A stretch of 64,000 nt of DNA, taken from the NCBI GenBank assembly GCA_963762165.1, contig CAVXJN010000003.1, positions 434,001 through 498,000 of the forward strand, read 5' to 3'. Shown one piece after another: positions 8,915 to 15,985 of this stretch. Position 1 is the stretch's first letter; every line of letters starts with the position of its first letter. The translations under genes and the position numbers were made by a program. The notes beneath the pieces are model-generated. The model searched no databases. It saw only the letters and a program-made list of their open reading frames with translations, and had not been told where the DNA came from. This DNA is from CAVXJN01 sp963762165 (GTDB lineage Bacteria; Pseudomonadota; Gammaproteobacteria; JASBUN01).

Positions 8915-9457
8915 ATGAACAAGATTCGTTCGTTTACGCTGTCCGCCATGGTTGCTGTGCCCGCACTCCTGGTGACTTCGGCCTGGTCCGACGCCGCCGC
9001 TCCAGGTGCTGCGGACACCCAGGCGCCCGACGCGATCGCAGCACCGCCCGCCGATCCGGCGACGCGCTACCACGCCGAATGCGGCAGTTGCCACACGCCT
9101 TATCCCGCCCGACTGTTGCCGGCGCACGCATGGCAACAGATCATGGGCCGTCTGGACAACCATTACGGCGACAATGCCGAGCTGCCCCCTGAGACGCAGG
9201 CGCTGCTCAACCGGTACCTCGTGGACCACGCCGGCCGCGCCAGCCGTTACTCCAGCCCGGCCTCCGATAAGCTGCCGCGCATTACCGAGCAGCCCTGGTT
9301 CACCCACGAACACAACGAGATTCCCGCGCGGATGGTCACCGGCAATCCCAAAGTCGGTTCGTTCGGCAATTGCGCCGCTTGCCATACCGGCGCCGCCCAG
9401 GGCCGCTTCAGCGAACATAACGTGCATATACCTGGATACCCGCGCTGGGAGGATTGA
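8915..9457 (+). CDS. DHC-type diheme cytochrome c
   Basis: A 180-residue exported protein with a signal peptide (about 1-28) and two heme sites, CGSCH near residue 56 and CAACH near 153. It aligns along its length with the C-terminal domain of the b561 fusion: ECGSCHxxYxxxLLPAxxW near the first heme and a short Gly/Cys-rich CAACHxxAAxGxF block near the second. By analogy with known SHP-DHC pairs, it should be the electron donor to SHP, receiving electrons from the b-type protein. A GAAGGAGA site supports the start. It is the third gene of the cytochrome operon. Confidence 0.87.
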   Translation: MNKIRSFTLSAMVAVPALLVTSAWSDAAAPGAADTQAPDAIAAPPADPATRYHAECGSCHTPYPARLLPAHAWQQIMGRLDNHYGDNAELPPETQALLNRYLVDHAGRASRYSSPASDKLPRITEQPWFTHEHNEIPARMVTGNPKVGSFGNCAACHTGAAQGRFSEHNVHIPGYPRWED

Positions 9458-9596
9458 GCAGGCGATCGGGCCGCGGTGTTTGGCGCGGGGCGCGGCGGAC
9501 ACGACGTTGCAGGAACAAAGCGCGGTGCGATTATGAAACGCGCGGTATGGTGCTGACGCGCCGGTCATGACGCTGTGGCGAGACAAAGCGGATTGA

Positions 9597-9645
9597 AAAC
9601 ACGAAAACCGTGGTCTGTCCCCTATTGTCCCCTATTGTCCTGCGT
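9597..9645 (+). repeat. Family A repeat with a tandem 10-bp repeat
   Basis: The GAAAACCGTGGTCTGTCCC motif at 9603-9621 runs into two exact head-to-tail copies of TGTCCCCTAT (9616-9625 and 9626-9635) and a partial third. The whole 9458-9792 gap between the cytochrome operon and the next gene holds no other recognisable feature. Confidence 0.55.
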
Positions 9646-9792
9646 TGAACCCGCCGTGGCGGCGGCGCCGCCGCCTCGACACCGGCGCGGCCGCAGACCA
9701 TACTCGCGTGTAGAACGTTGCGCCGTTTTGCCGCTGCAAAGGCCTCGGCGCGATGACCGCGATCCCGCTCGATCCCCTCTTCGAGGTACGCG

Positions 9793-10029
9793 GTGCCGAG
9801 TGAATGGACGCCCAAGGAGTATGCGATGCTGGTGGCAGTGGGCACCGCCTGCCTCTGCCTGCTGATCCTCGTGCTCGGCACGGTGATCGGCGTCATGAAT
9901 CAATCCATCTCGCCCGAGGTCCTTGGCAACGTCCAGGGCGCCAGCGTCGGCGGCGGACTGCTGGGACTCGGCGTCATCCTCTATCGCATCATCAAGATCG
10001 CCCTGGGCAAGCCTTCCAATGAGGACTGA
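9793..10029 (+). CDS. Small two-TM membrane protein, holin-sized
   Basis: A 78-residue protein starting at GTG, with an alternative ATG at 9826. It has a first membrane helix (about residues 13-36, VAVGTACLCLLILVLGTVIG), a short Gly/Asn-rich turn and a second helix (about 48-68, GGGLLGLGVILYRIIKIAL), ending in a short polar tail. I do not recognise the family. Size and layout resemble holins or small accessory membrane proteins, but that is analogy only. Its end overlaps the next start by 11 bases, so the two genes form a coupled pair. Confidence 0.6.
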   Translation: MPSEWTPKEYAMLVAVGTACLCLLILVLGTVIGVMNQSISPEVLGNVQGASVGGGLLGLGVILYRIIKIALGKPSNED

Positions 10030-10798
10030 ACGGACCCGGATCGCATCCAGCGCCTGCGGCGGCAAGGCGCTGCCGGTGCTGGTGGTGGTGCAGCTGGTGA
10101 TCGCCATCGTGGCCCTGTCGGTCATGGTGTACGTCGGCGCCAAGATCGGCCCGTTGCTCAAGGAGAAGGCGCGGCTCGAGGGTCAGATCAGCGCGTACCA
10201 GCAGGAAGTGGCCACACTGCAGACCAGCCTGAAGCAGGCCCGTACCGAGCTGGAGGACGCGCGCAAGCAACTCGGAGACACCAAGTCCCAACTCGACGAC
10301 ACCAGGACCGAGCTGGAGCAAACCCGCCAGCGGCTGCGCGACACCGCGGACATGGCGCGCTACATGCACCGCATCGACCCGGTGGACCTGAAGGTGATCT
10401 TCAGCCGCTTTCCGCGCCAGGCACGGGCGCTGGCTCGGATCATGCAGCTCAAGGAACAGGGCGTAGGCTGGCACCTGGGCGGACAGAAGCCCAGCGTGGG
10501 ATTCGATTCACCCAGCTTCGCCACCTACGTGTTGAACGAGCTGCACCTGCCCGGCGGTAAGGTCCAGCCCGGCGACACCCTGCTGGCGACCAGCCGGCGG
10601 CTGTTCGATGCGCTGCCGCCCACGAACCGGCCGCAGGTCGGCGACTTGGCCTTTTATCCTGCCGGTTATGTGCTGTTCTATTTCGAAGACAAGGACCGCA
10701 AACCCTTCGTGATCGGCATGACCCCGTCCGGCATCGCGGCGCTGGATCCCGATTTCGCCAAGCCGGTGGGATATCGAAAATCCGGGCTCGGAGAATAG
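10019..10798 (+). CDS. Membrane-anchored coiled-coil protein with degenerate NlpC/P60-like C-terminus
   Basis: A 259-residue protein starting at ATG 10019, inside the end of the upstream gene. It has one membrane helix (about residues 18-42), then a long heptad-rich coiled coil (about 45-115, with repeated QTxxELEDxR and DTxxQLDDTR patterns). A compact C-terminal domain (about 130-259) follows the NlpC/P60 plan: GWHLGG, GFDSPSFATYVL, then PQVGDLAFY. The catalytic Cys of the usual FDCSG is Ser or Pro here, and the expected His strand reads YVLFYF, so it is probably inactive. This domain call is my inference. Part of its 3' end is duplicated at 4359-4604. Confidence 0.6.
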   Translation: MRTERTRIASSACGGKALPVLVVVQLVIAIVALSVMVYVGAKIGPLLKEKARLEGQISAYQQEVATLQTSLKQARTELEDARKQLGDTKSQLDDTRTELEQTRQRLRDTADMARYMHRIDPVDLKVIFSRFPRQARALARIMQLKEQGVGWHLGGQKPSVGFDSPSFATYVLNELHLPGGKVQPGDTLLATSRRLFDALPPTNRPQVGDLAFYPAGYVLFYFEDKDRKPFVIGMTPSGIAALDPDFAKPVGYRKSGLGE

Positions 10799-10915
10799 CT
10801 GTTCGGTAGCCCTGCCACCGTCAACGGATACTGGTCGGGAACCAACCACTATATCCGGGTTGGCCGTCGGTATTATCAGGAAGCAAATTTCGAAAACGTG
10901 GTCTGGCCCTGATTT
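10670..10915 (+). repeat. Intact copy of the 246-base duplicated segment
   Basis: This segment spans the last 129 bases of the coiled-coil gene plus 117 bases downstream, ending in a family A motif (GAAAACGTGGTCTGGCCCTG, 10892-10911). It matches 4359-4604 at the same length. Beyond it, the 10916-11040 stretch holds only a partial family B/C-like motif (TGTTCCGACCCC near 10991 and GCGTCCCCTTTT near 11022). Confidence 0.7.
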
Positions 10916-11043
10916 GCGAGATGGGAAGCTTACGCTTTCACCGCGTACACATCTTTATACGGTATCGCGTTTCTATATTAGAAGTTATTGTGTTCCGACC
11001 CCGGCTTTCACCAAGGGTCATGCGTCCCCTTTTGTTCTTTTGT

Positions 11044-11097
11044 TGTGAACCGCGCGGCCGTTTTTCGGCCGCGTCGGATTCGACCGGTTAGTTAGGC
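11044..11097 (-). other. attC recombination site, distal end lost or degenerate
   Basis: On the minus strand this begins GCCTAAC, a perfect RYYYAAC core that contains the HicB stop TAA. It continues into a hairpin GAATCCGACGCGGCCG / CGGCCGCGCGGTTC with an unpaired T and A in one arm, as is typical of integron attC sites. The matching GTTRRRY core at the far end is absent (GTTCACA instead). The cassette may therefore have been inserted at a secondary site, or the end has decayed. Confidence 0.6.
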
Positions 11098-11304
11098 TGA
11101 CACATCTAGATACTCAGCGAACGTATGCGGCTGCGGAATCTCGTAACCTTCCTGTTTCAATCCTTCGATATGGAAGTCGATAGCTTCCTTCATCGCCTTT
11201 TCGACTTCCTCCTTTGTTGATCCCGCTGCCACGCAACCGTCGAGATCCGGGGAATATGCCGAGTAACCCGTGTCACTTTCCTCGATTACAATCAAGTATC
11301 TCAT
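11092..11304 (-). CDS. hicB: HicB-family antitoxin
   Basis: A 70-residue HicB antitoxin of the short type, an RNase-H-like fold that sequesters HicA. It shows the usual MRYLIVIEESDTGYSAYSPDLDGC start and the TKEEVEKAMKEAIDFHIEGL helix. No separate DNA-binding domain follows, so autoregulation would rest on the fold itself or on a complex. Its ATG overlaps the HicA stop by four bases, and its own TAA lies in the attC core. Together these mark it as the second gene of a toxin-antitoxin cassette. Confidence 0.9.
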   Translation of the reverse strand: MRYLIVIEESDTGYSAYSPDLDGCVAAGSTKEEVEKAMKEAIDFHIEGLKQEGYEIPQPHTFAEYLDVSA

Positions 11305-11489
11305 TTCTTAAGCTCCGCCTGCTTCAGGATGCTATTCACTGTCCCTGCGGCGAGATCGTCGCCGGGCTTCCCAGCAATCGTAACTAGGCCACGCTTCGTC
11401 GGATGCTTGTACTGCCGATGACTCCCCTTCATCCGCGCCAAGCGCCACCCGTCCTCCTCAATGAGTGCGATCACGTCCTTGACCTTCAT
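11301..11489 (-). CDS. hicA: HicA-family mRNA interferase toxin
   Basis: A 62-residue HicA (YcfA-like) toxin, a double-stranded-RNA-binding-like fold that cleaves mRNA when free of HicB. Visible signatures are EEDGWRLARMKGSHRQYKHP, with the catalytic His in GSHRQY, and the end block GTVNSILKQAEL. An AAGGAAGG ribosome binding site lies just before the ATG. Toxin first, antitoxin second with a 4-base overlap is the normal hicAB order. Its position between two attC sites suggests it came in as an integron cassette, where such pairs are known to stabilise arrays. Confidence 0.92.
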   Translation of the reverse strand: MKVKDVIALIEEDGWRLARMKGSHRQYKHPTKRGLVTIAGKPGDDLAAGTVNSILKQAELKK

Positions 11490-11512
11490 GCGCCTTCCTT
11501 CTGTGACTTCCT

Positions 11513-11575
11513 GTCTAACGTTGTGCTTGAGCGGCGCGCCGACGAGGCGCGTCCGACTCGAAGCGTTTGTTAGGT
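11513..11575 (-). other. attC recombination site of an integron gene cassette
   Basis: A complete 63-base site. The minus strand starts ACCTAAC (RYYYAAC) and ends GTTAGAC (GTTRRRY). Between them is a hairpin whose arms pair as GCTTGAG-CGG-CGCGCC with GGCGCG-CCG-CTCGAAGC, leaving single unpaired bases in one arm only. Complementary cores plus one-sided extrahelical bases are the defining layout of attC. The TAA stop of the upstream membrane-protein gene is inside the first core. Confidence 0.85.
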
Positions 11576-11887
11576 TTCACGCCTAGCCGCAAGCAAACCT
11601 ATCACGTATACGAAAAAAACGGCGCCGACAATTCCGGCAAATACACCGGGCAACAGTTCAGCAAGCGATATTCCGCCTAGCCCGGGGGGCGAGTCGGAAA
11701 ATCTAGCGGGAAGATCCACCAAAAGAGCCATCGTGAGATAACCTGCGACCGAGGACACGACAGCGCCTATAAATGCGCCTCCCCACTTTCCCACATTTGG
11801 TGCCGCCAACCACGCACTCACGAACCCGGCCGCGCCGCCAACAACTGCAAGGACGGGCGCGATAGACATTACTGCTTGTTGATACAT
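11570..11887 (-). CDS. Small three-TM membrane protein carried on a gene cassette
   Basis: A 105-residue hydrophobic protein I do not recognise. Three membrane helices are visible at about residues 8-28 (Gly/Ala-rich), 36-56 and 78-98, with a Pro/Ser loop before the last and a short RRET tail. Its TAA stop sits within the attC core at 11569-11575. A lone core GTTAGGT lies at 11910-11916 just upstream of its start, so it is bounded as a cassette. Cassette-encoded small membrane proteins of unknown role are common. No function is proposed. Confidence 0.7.
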   Translation of the reverse strand: MYQQAVMSIAPVLAVVGGAAGFVSAWLAAPNVGKWGGAFIGAVVSSVAGYLTMALLVDLPARFSDSPPGLGGISLAELLPGVFAGIVGAVFFVYVIGLLAARRET

Positions 11888-11909
11888 CTGTTTATTCCCC
11901 CTTTTTTGA

Positions 11910-11956
11910 ACCTAACGATAAGTGAACGTCTCAATGACGGATAATTCCGACATTGA
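11910..11956 (-). other. Possible degenerate attC (or attI) upstream of the cassettes
   Basis: A consensus core, GTTAGGT on the minus strand (11910-11916), is followed outward by an imperfect inverted repeat, TCAATGACGG / CCGACATTGA (11931-11956, nine of ten positions pairing) with a 6-base loop. A matching far core is not found where expected near 11971. It could be a decayed attC or the remains of an attI junction. Confidence 0.4.
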
Positions 11957-12199
11957 TGAAAAGAGTCGACAGGATTTGCGCGATTGCTCAGTCATCTGCG
12001 TGACCTTGCTTAACAATTATTTACCGGGAATATACCGCGATTTGACGGAATAAAAAATTAGACCGTGGATCGACGGTATAAAAAGCTTACCGGGCAATAA
12101 GCGCACTCGCGATACCCGCTTTGAATAAATTAATTAGCGCAAGCGCAAAGCGTTAACGCAGGAGGCGAACACCGCAGGATTATTTTAACGTTCGCCGTT

Positions 12200-12223
12200 G
12201 CTTGTAGTGCGATTACTACAAGC
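12200..12223 (-). terminator. Hairpin downstream of glmS
   Basis: GCTTGTAGT and ACTACAAGC form a perfect 9-base stem with a 6-base loop about 90 bases after the glmS stop. There is no strong U-run on the glmS transcript side, so terminator function is uncertain. Confidence 0.35.
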
Positions 12224-12314
12224 TCCAGCGACGGTTCGGGGATGTTGCGTTGGATGGGCGGTGGGCAAGAAGCATCCATGCTTGCGATTGCGATGCCGCA
12301 AGCGGCTGAAACAT

Positions 12315-14153
12315 TTATTCCACCGTCACCGACTTCGCCAAATTCCGCGGATGATCCACATCCGTACCCTTCAACACTGCAACATGATACGCAAGCAGTT
12401 GCAGCGGTACGGTGTAGACCACCGCAGCAACGGCATCGGTCTCCGACACCCCATCCACATGGATCACGTGCACGAAGTCCTCCACTTCAAAGCCGGCGTG
12501 GCGATCACAGAACACATACAGCTCGCCGCCTCGGGCGCGGACTTCCTGGAGGTTGGATTTGAGTTTTTCCAGCAGAGCGTTGTTGGGGGCGACGACGATC
12601 ACGGGCATGTCGGCGTCGACCAATGCCAGCGGGCCGTGCTTCAACTCGCCCGCGGGATAGGCTTCGGCGTGGATGTAGGAAATCTCTTTGAGTTTGAGCG
12701 CGCCTTCCAAGGCCACCGGGTATTGCACGCCGCGGCCTAGAAACAGCGCATCTTTCTTGTCGACGAACTGTTCGGCCAGTTGTTCGATGCGGTCGTTGAG
12801 GCCGAGCACTTCTTCGATGCGCGCGGGTAGCGCTTCCAGTTGCGTCACCAGCTTTTGTTCGGTCTCTTCGCTCATGCCGCGGCGTTTGCCGAGTGCGGCC
12901 ACCAGCAACAGCAACGACACCAGTTGGGTCGTGAACGCTTTGGTGGATGCGACGCCGATCTCGGGGCCGGCGCGGGTCATCAGCGCCAGTTCGGATTCGC
13001 GCACCAGGGAGCTTTCCGGCACGTTGCAGATGGTCAGGGTGTGCTTGTAGCCGAGCCGTTCCGTTTCACGTAGAGCGGCGAGTGTGTCGGCGGTTTCGCC
13101 CGACTGCGAAATGGTGACGAACAATGTATTGGGCCGCACCACGTGACTGCGGTAGCGAAATTCACTGGCCACTTCGATATCGCATGGCATTTTCGCCAGG
13201 GCTTCAAGCCAATACTTGGCGACCATGCCGGCATGAAAGCTAGTACCGCAAGCGACGATCTGCACGTTTTCGACGTCATTGAATATTGCGGCCGCATCGA
13301 CACCGAACGCTTCGTCCAGGACCCGGCCGTCGTGCATCCGGCCTTCCAATGTTTCGGAGATGGCGCGCGGCTGTTCGAAGATTTCCTTGAGCATGTAGTG
13401 GCGGTATTCGCCACGCTCGACGGCATCGGCGGACAACTCCGAGCGGTGCACGGGGCGCTCTATGGGCGCGCCGGAAGCGTCGTAGATCTGGTAGCCGCTG
13501 GTGCGCAGATCCACCAAGTCGCCTTCTTCCAGATAGACGAACTGCTGGGTGACCGGCAACAATGCCGACACATCGGAAGCGATGAAATATTCGCCGATGC
13601 CGACGCCGATCACCAATGGACTGCCGCTGCGTGCGGCGACCAAGCGGCCGGGTTCGTCGGTGGCGATCACGCCCAGCGCATAGGCACCGTCCAAATCTCT
13701 GGTCGCGGCACGCACGGCATCGAGCAGGTTCTTGCCTTCGGCGAGTCGGGCGTGCACCTGATGCACGATGACTTCGGTGTCGGTTTCAGATGTAAAGCGA
13801 TAACCGGCTTCGCGCTGCTGACGGCGCATGGCTTCGTGGTTTTCGATGATGCCGTTGTGAACCACGGCCACGGATTCGTTGCAGATATGGGGATGGGCGT
13901 TGGCGTCGCTGACTTTGCCGTGGGTGGCCCAGCGGGTGTGGGCGATGCCGATGCTACCCAACAAGGGCGTGGTTTCCAACGCTTCGGCGAGCTTGGCGAC
14001 TTTGCCGGTGGTGCGTACCCGTTCCAGGCGATGCTGGTCGTCGAGCACCGCGATACCGGCCGAGTCGTAACCGCGGTATTCCAGGCGACGCAATCCTTCC
14101 AACAAGATCGGCGCGACGTTGCGCTCACCGACAGCACCTACGATTCCGCACAT
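12315..14153 (-). CDS. glmS: Glucosamine-6-phosphate synthase (glutamine-hydrolysing)
   Basis: A 612-residue enzyme that makes glucosamine-6-phosphate from fructose-6-phosphate and glutamine, the first step toward UDP-GlcNAc for peptidoglycan and LPS. The N-terminal glutaminase starts MCGIVGAVG, with Cys2 as nucleophile (domain about 1-220). Two SIS sugar isomerase domains follow (about 285-605; SQSGETADTLAALRE, SGRGVQYPVALEGALKLKE-like block). The sequence ends in LAKSVTVE, the conserved tail used by Tn7-type transposons. It lies 57 bases after glmU on the same strand. No frameshift is present. No glmS ribozyme is expected in this group, and none is seen. Confidence 0.97.
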   Translation of the reverse strand: MCGIVGAVGERNVAPILLEGLRRLEYRGYDSAGIAVLDDQHRLERVRTTGKVAKLAEALETTPLLGSIGIAHTRWATHGKVSDANAHPHICNESVAVVHNGIIENHEAMRRQQREAGYRFTSETDTEVIVHQVHARLAEGKNLLDAVRAATRDLDGAYALGVIATDEPGRLVAARSGSPLVIGVGIGEYFIASDVSALLPVTQQFVYLEEGDLVDLRTSGYQIYDASGAPIERPVHRSELSADAVERGEYRHYMLKEIFEQPRAISETLEGRMHDGRVLDEAFGVDAAAIFNDVENVQIVACGTSFHAGMVAKYWLEALAKMPCDIEVASEFRYRSHVVRPNTLFVTISQSGETADTLAALRETERLGYKHTLTICNVPESSLVRESELALMTRAGPEIGVASTKAFTTQLVSLLLLVAALGKRRGMSEETEQKLVTQLEALPARIEEVLGLNDRIEQLAEQFVDKKDALFLGRGVQYPVALEGALKLKEISYIHAEAYPAGELKHGPLALVDADMPVIVVAPNNALLEKLKSNLQEVRARGGELYVFCDRHAGFEVEDFVHVIHVDGVSETDAVAAVVYTVPLQLLAYHVAVLKGTDVDHPRNLAKSVTVE

Positions 14154-14210
14154 GTACCAGACTCCTGAATCACGGCTGCAGCGGGTGACGCCCGCGCGGC
14201 GCGTGTCCGC

Positions 14211-15578
14211 TTAAGTTTTGTCCTTGGTGGGCCGGTTCCAGCCCGGTTTGACCGTTTGCTTGGCACGGGACAAAGTCAATTCACCAGCCGGCGCGTCCCG
14301 GATGATGGTCGAACCGGCGCCGATGGTGGCGCCCGCGCCTACGGTCACCGGCGCCACCAGTTGGGTGTCGGAACCGACGAATACGTTGTCTTCGATAATG
14401 GTGCGATGCTTGTTGGCGCCATCGTAATTGCAGGTGATGGTGCCCGCCCCGATGTTGACGTTCTTGCCTACCGTTGCATCGCCAACATAGCTCAGGTGGT
14501 TGATCTTGCTACCGCTGGCGACGGTGGATTTTTTGATTTCGACGAAATTGCCGACGTGTACGTGATCGGCCAACTCGGTATCCGGGCGCACCCGCGCGAA
14601 TGGCCCGATGCGGCTGCCGGAGCCGATGACGGCGCGTTCGATCACAGTGTTGGCGAATATCTCCACGTCGTCACCCAACTGGCTGTCGGTGATCATGACG
14701 TTGGGTCCGATGCTGACCCGATCGCCCAGGCGTACGTCGCCCACCAGTACGGCGTTGATATCGATACTGACGTCCTGACCGACAGTGAGTTCGCCGCGCA
14801 GATCGAAGCGTTCCGGATCGATGAGCGTGACGCCCTGGCGCATCAGGTTCTGGGCCTTGGCGCGCTGGTAGAAACGCTCGAGTTCGCTGAGCTGCTGTTT
14901 GTCGTTGACGCCCATGACTTCATGGATGCCGCTGGGGGCGCTGGTCACCACCTCGACCTGATCGGCCACCGCCATCGCGATGATGTCGGTGAGATAGTAT
15001 TCGCCTTGGGCGTTGTCGGCGCGCAGTTGCTGCAACCACGTGCGCAGCAACGGTGCGGGCACGGCGAGAATGCCGGTGTTGATTTCGCGGATGCGGCGCT
15101 GTTCGTCGCTCGCATCTTTGTGTTCGACGATGCGCACCACGTGGCCTTCGGCTGAACGCACGATGCGGCCGTAGCCGGTCGGGTCGCGCAGCTCGACGGT
15201 CAGCAGCGCTAGGCGTTCGCCGGCTGCGCGTTCGATCAAACGTTGCAAGGTCTCGGTTTGAATCAAAGGCACATCGCCATACAGGACCAAAACGGTATGT
15301 TCGTCGGGCAGATGGGGCAGCGCTTGCTGCACGGCATGGCCGGTACCCAATTGTTCGGCCTGCTCGACCCAGCTCACCGGCCAGGCATTCATGGCTTCGC
15401 GCACGTGCTCGCCGCCGTGGCCGTACACCACGTGGATATCCTCGGGGTTCAGTGCGGAGGCCGCGGCCAGGACGTGTTCGAGCAACGGCCGACCGGCGAG
15501 CGGGTGCAACACTTTCGCCAGCGCCGAACGCATGCGGGTGCCTTGTCCTGCGGCAAGGATGACAATGCTGAGACTCAT
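14211..15578 (-). CDS. glmU: Bifunctional GlcNAc-1-P uridyltransferase / glucosamine-1-P acetyltransferase
   Basis: A 455-residue enzyme catalysing the last two steps to UDP-GlcNAc. The N-terminal nucleotidyltransferase (about 1-228) shows ILAAGQGTRMRS, VLYGDVPLI and REINTGILAV. The C-terminal left-handed beta-helix (about 250-440) is built of hexapeptide repeats, with acetyltransferase motifs INHLSYVGDATVGKNVNIGAGTITCNYDGANKHRT. It acts directly upstream of GlmS in the pathway sense and sits in the usual glmU-glmS order. Length is normal and the frame is intact. Confidence 0.97.
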   Translation of the reverse strand: MSLSIVILAAGQGTRMRSALAKVLHPLAGRPLLEHVLAAASALNPEDIHVVYGHGGEHVREAMNAWPVSWVEQAEQLGTGHAVQQALPHLPDEHTVLVLYGDVPLIQTETLQRLIERAAGERLALLTVELRDPTGYGRIVRSAEGHVVRIVEHKDASDEQRRIREINTGILAVPAPLLRTWLQQLRADNAQGEYYLTDIIAMAVADQVEVVTSAPSGIHEVMGVNDKQQLSELERFYQRAKAQNLMRQGVTLIDPERFDLRGELTVGQDVSIDINAVLVGDVRLGDRVSIGPNVMITDSQLGDDVEIFANTVIERAVIGSGSRIGPFARVRPDTELADHVHVGNFVEIKKSTVASGSKINHLSYVGDATVGKNVNIGAGTITCNYDGANKHRTIIEDNVFVGSDTQLVAPVTVGAGATIGAGSTIIRDAPAGELTLSRAKQTVKPGWNRPTKDKT

Positions 15579-15985
15579 AGGGTTAGAGCCCGTGTAAATC
15601 AGTGGCCTACGGAGGTTTACGGCCGCAATGCTAGCATGCTTTAGGGGTCGGGCGTGTGTCGTCGCGCCGGGACACCGGGGATGATGCGCGGCGGGCGGCC
15701 GTCGCCGAACTCGTCGTTGTTGCCGGCCAGGGGATGATCGCCGGCAACGGCCAGGTTAGCGTTTGATTTCGGCGACGATGACGGTTCACCCGTCGCCGTT
15801 GGTTCTCCGGTTGCGACCCGACGCCGACGAAGCGCACAGCCGGCGGTACATTGTTCAGGTCGTCGGTGAAAGTCGGGCGGGGATGGCGGGGGCCAAAACC
15901 CCTGCCCGGAAGACCGGGACTTCGCCAACGGCGCCCGGGCATGGTGTGCTGGCGCATCGACCCCCTGCGGGGTATGGCGTGGCGC
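15579..15985. other. Gap between atpC and glmU
   Basis: No gene is supported. Minus-strand frames across about 15630-15957 have acidic, proline-rich content but no start with a ribosome binding site and no recognisable family. A perfect 9-base inverted repeat GTTGCCGGC / GCCGGCAAC lies at 15719-15748. A small ACCCC/GGGGT hairpin at about 15960-15973 just after the atpC stop could end the atp transcript, but it lacks a U-run. Confidence 0.4.

Larger units (their letters stand above)
11888..12314. other. Gap between the cassettes and glmS; attTn7-type position
   Basis: AT-richer than its surroundings, with no gene. It holds the degenerate recombination site at 11910-11956 and a hairpin at 12200-12223. 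The 3' end of glmS, ending LAKSVTVE, lies at its right edge. In many bacteria the bases just beyond glmS are the Tn7 attachment site, but no Tn7 end or tns gene is visible here. No integron integrase is seen. Confidence 0.5.

Noticed and set aside
12136..12160. Palindromic GCGTTAACGC near glmS as a further cassette core
   Set aside because: GTTAACG does not fit GTTRRRY, and no paired core or hairpin with extrahelical bases lies around it.
15579..15985. Minus-strand proline-rich frames between atpC and glmU
   Set aside because: Frames of about 95-108 codons exist, but they lack starts with ribosome sites and recognisable domains, and GC-rich DNA readily gives such open frames on both strands.
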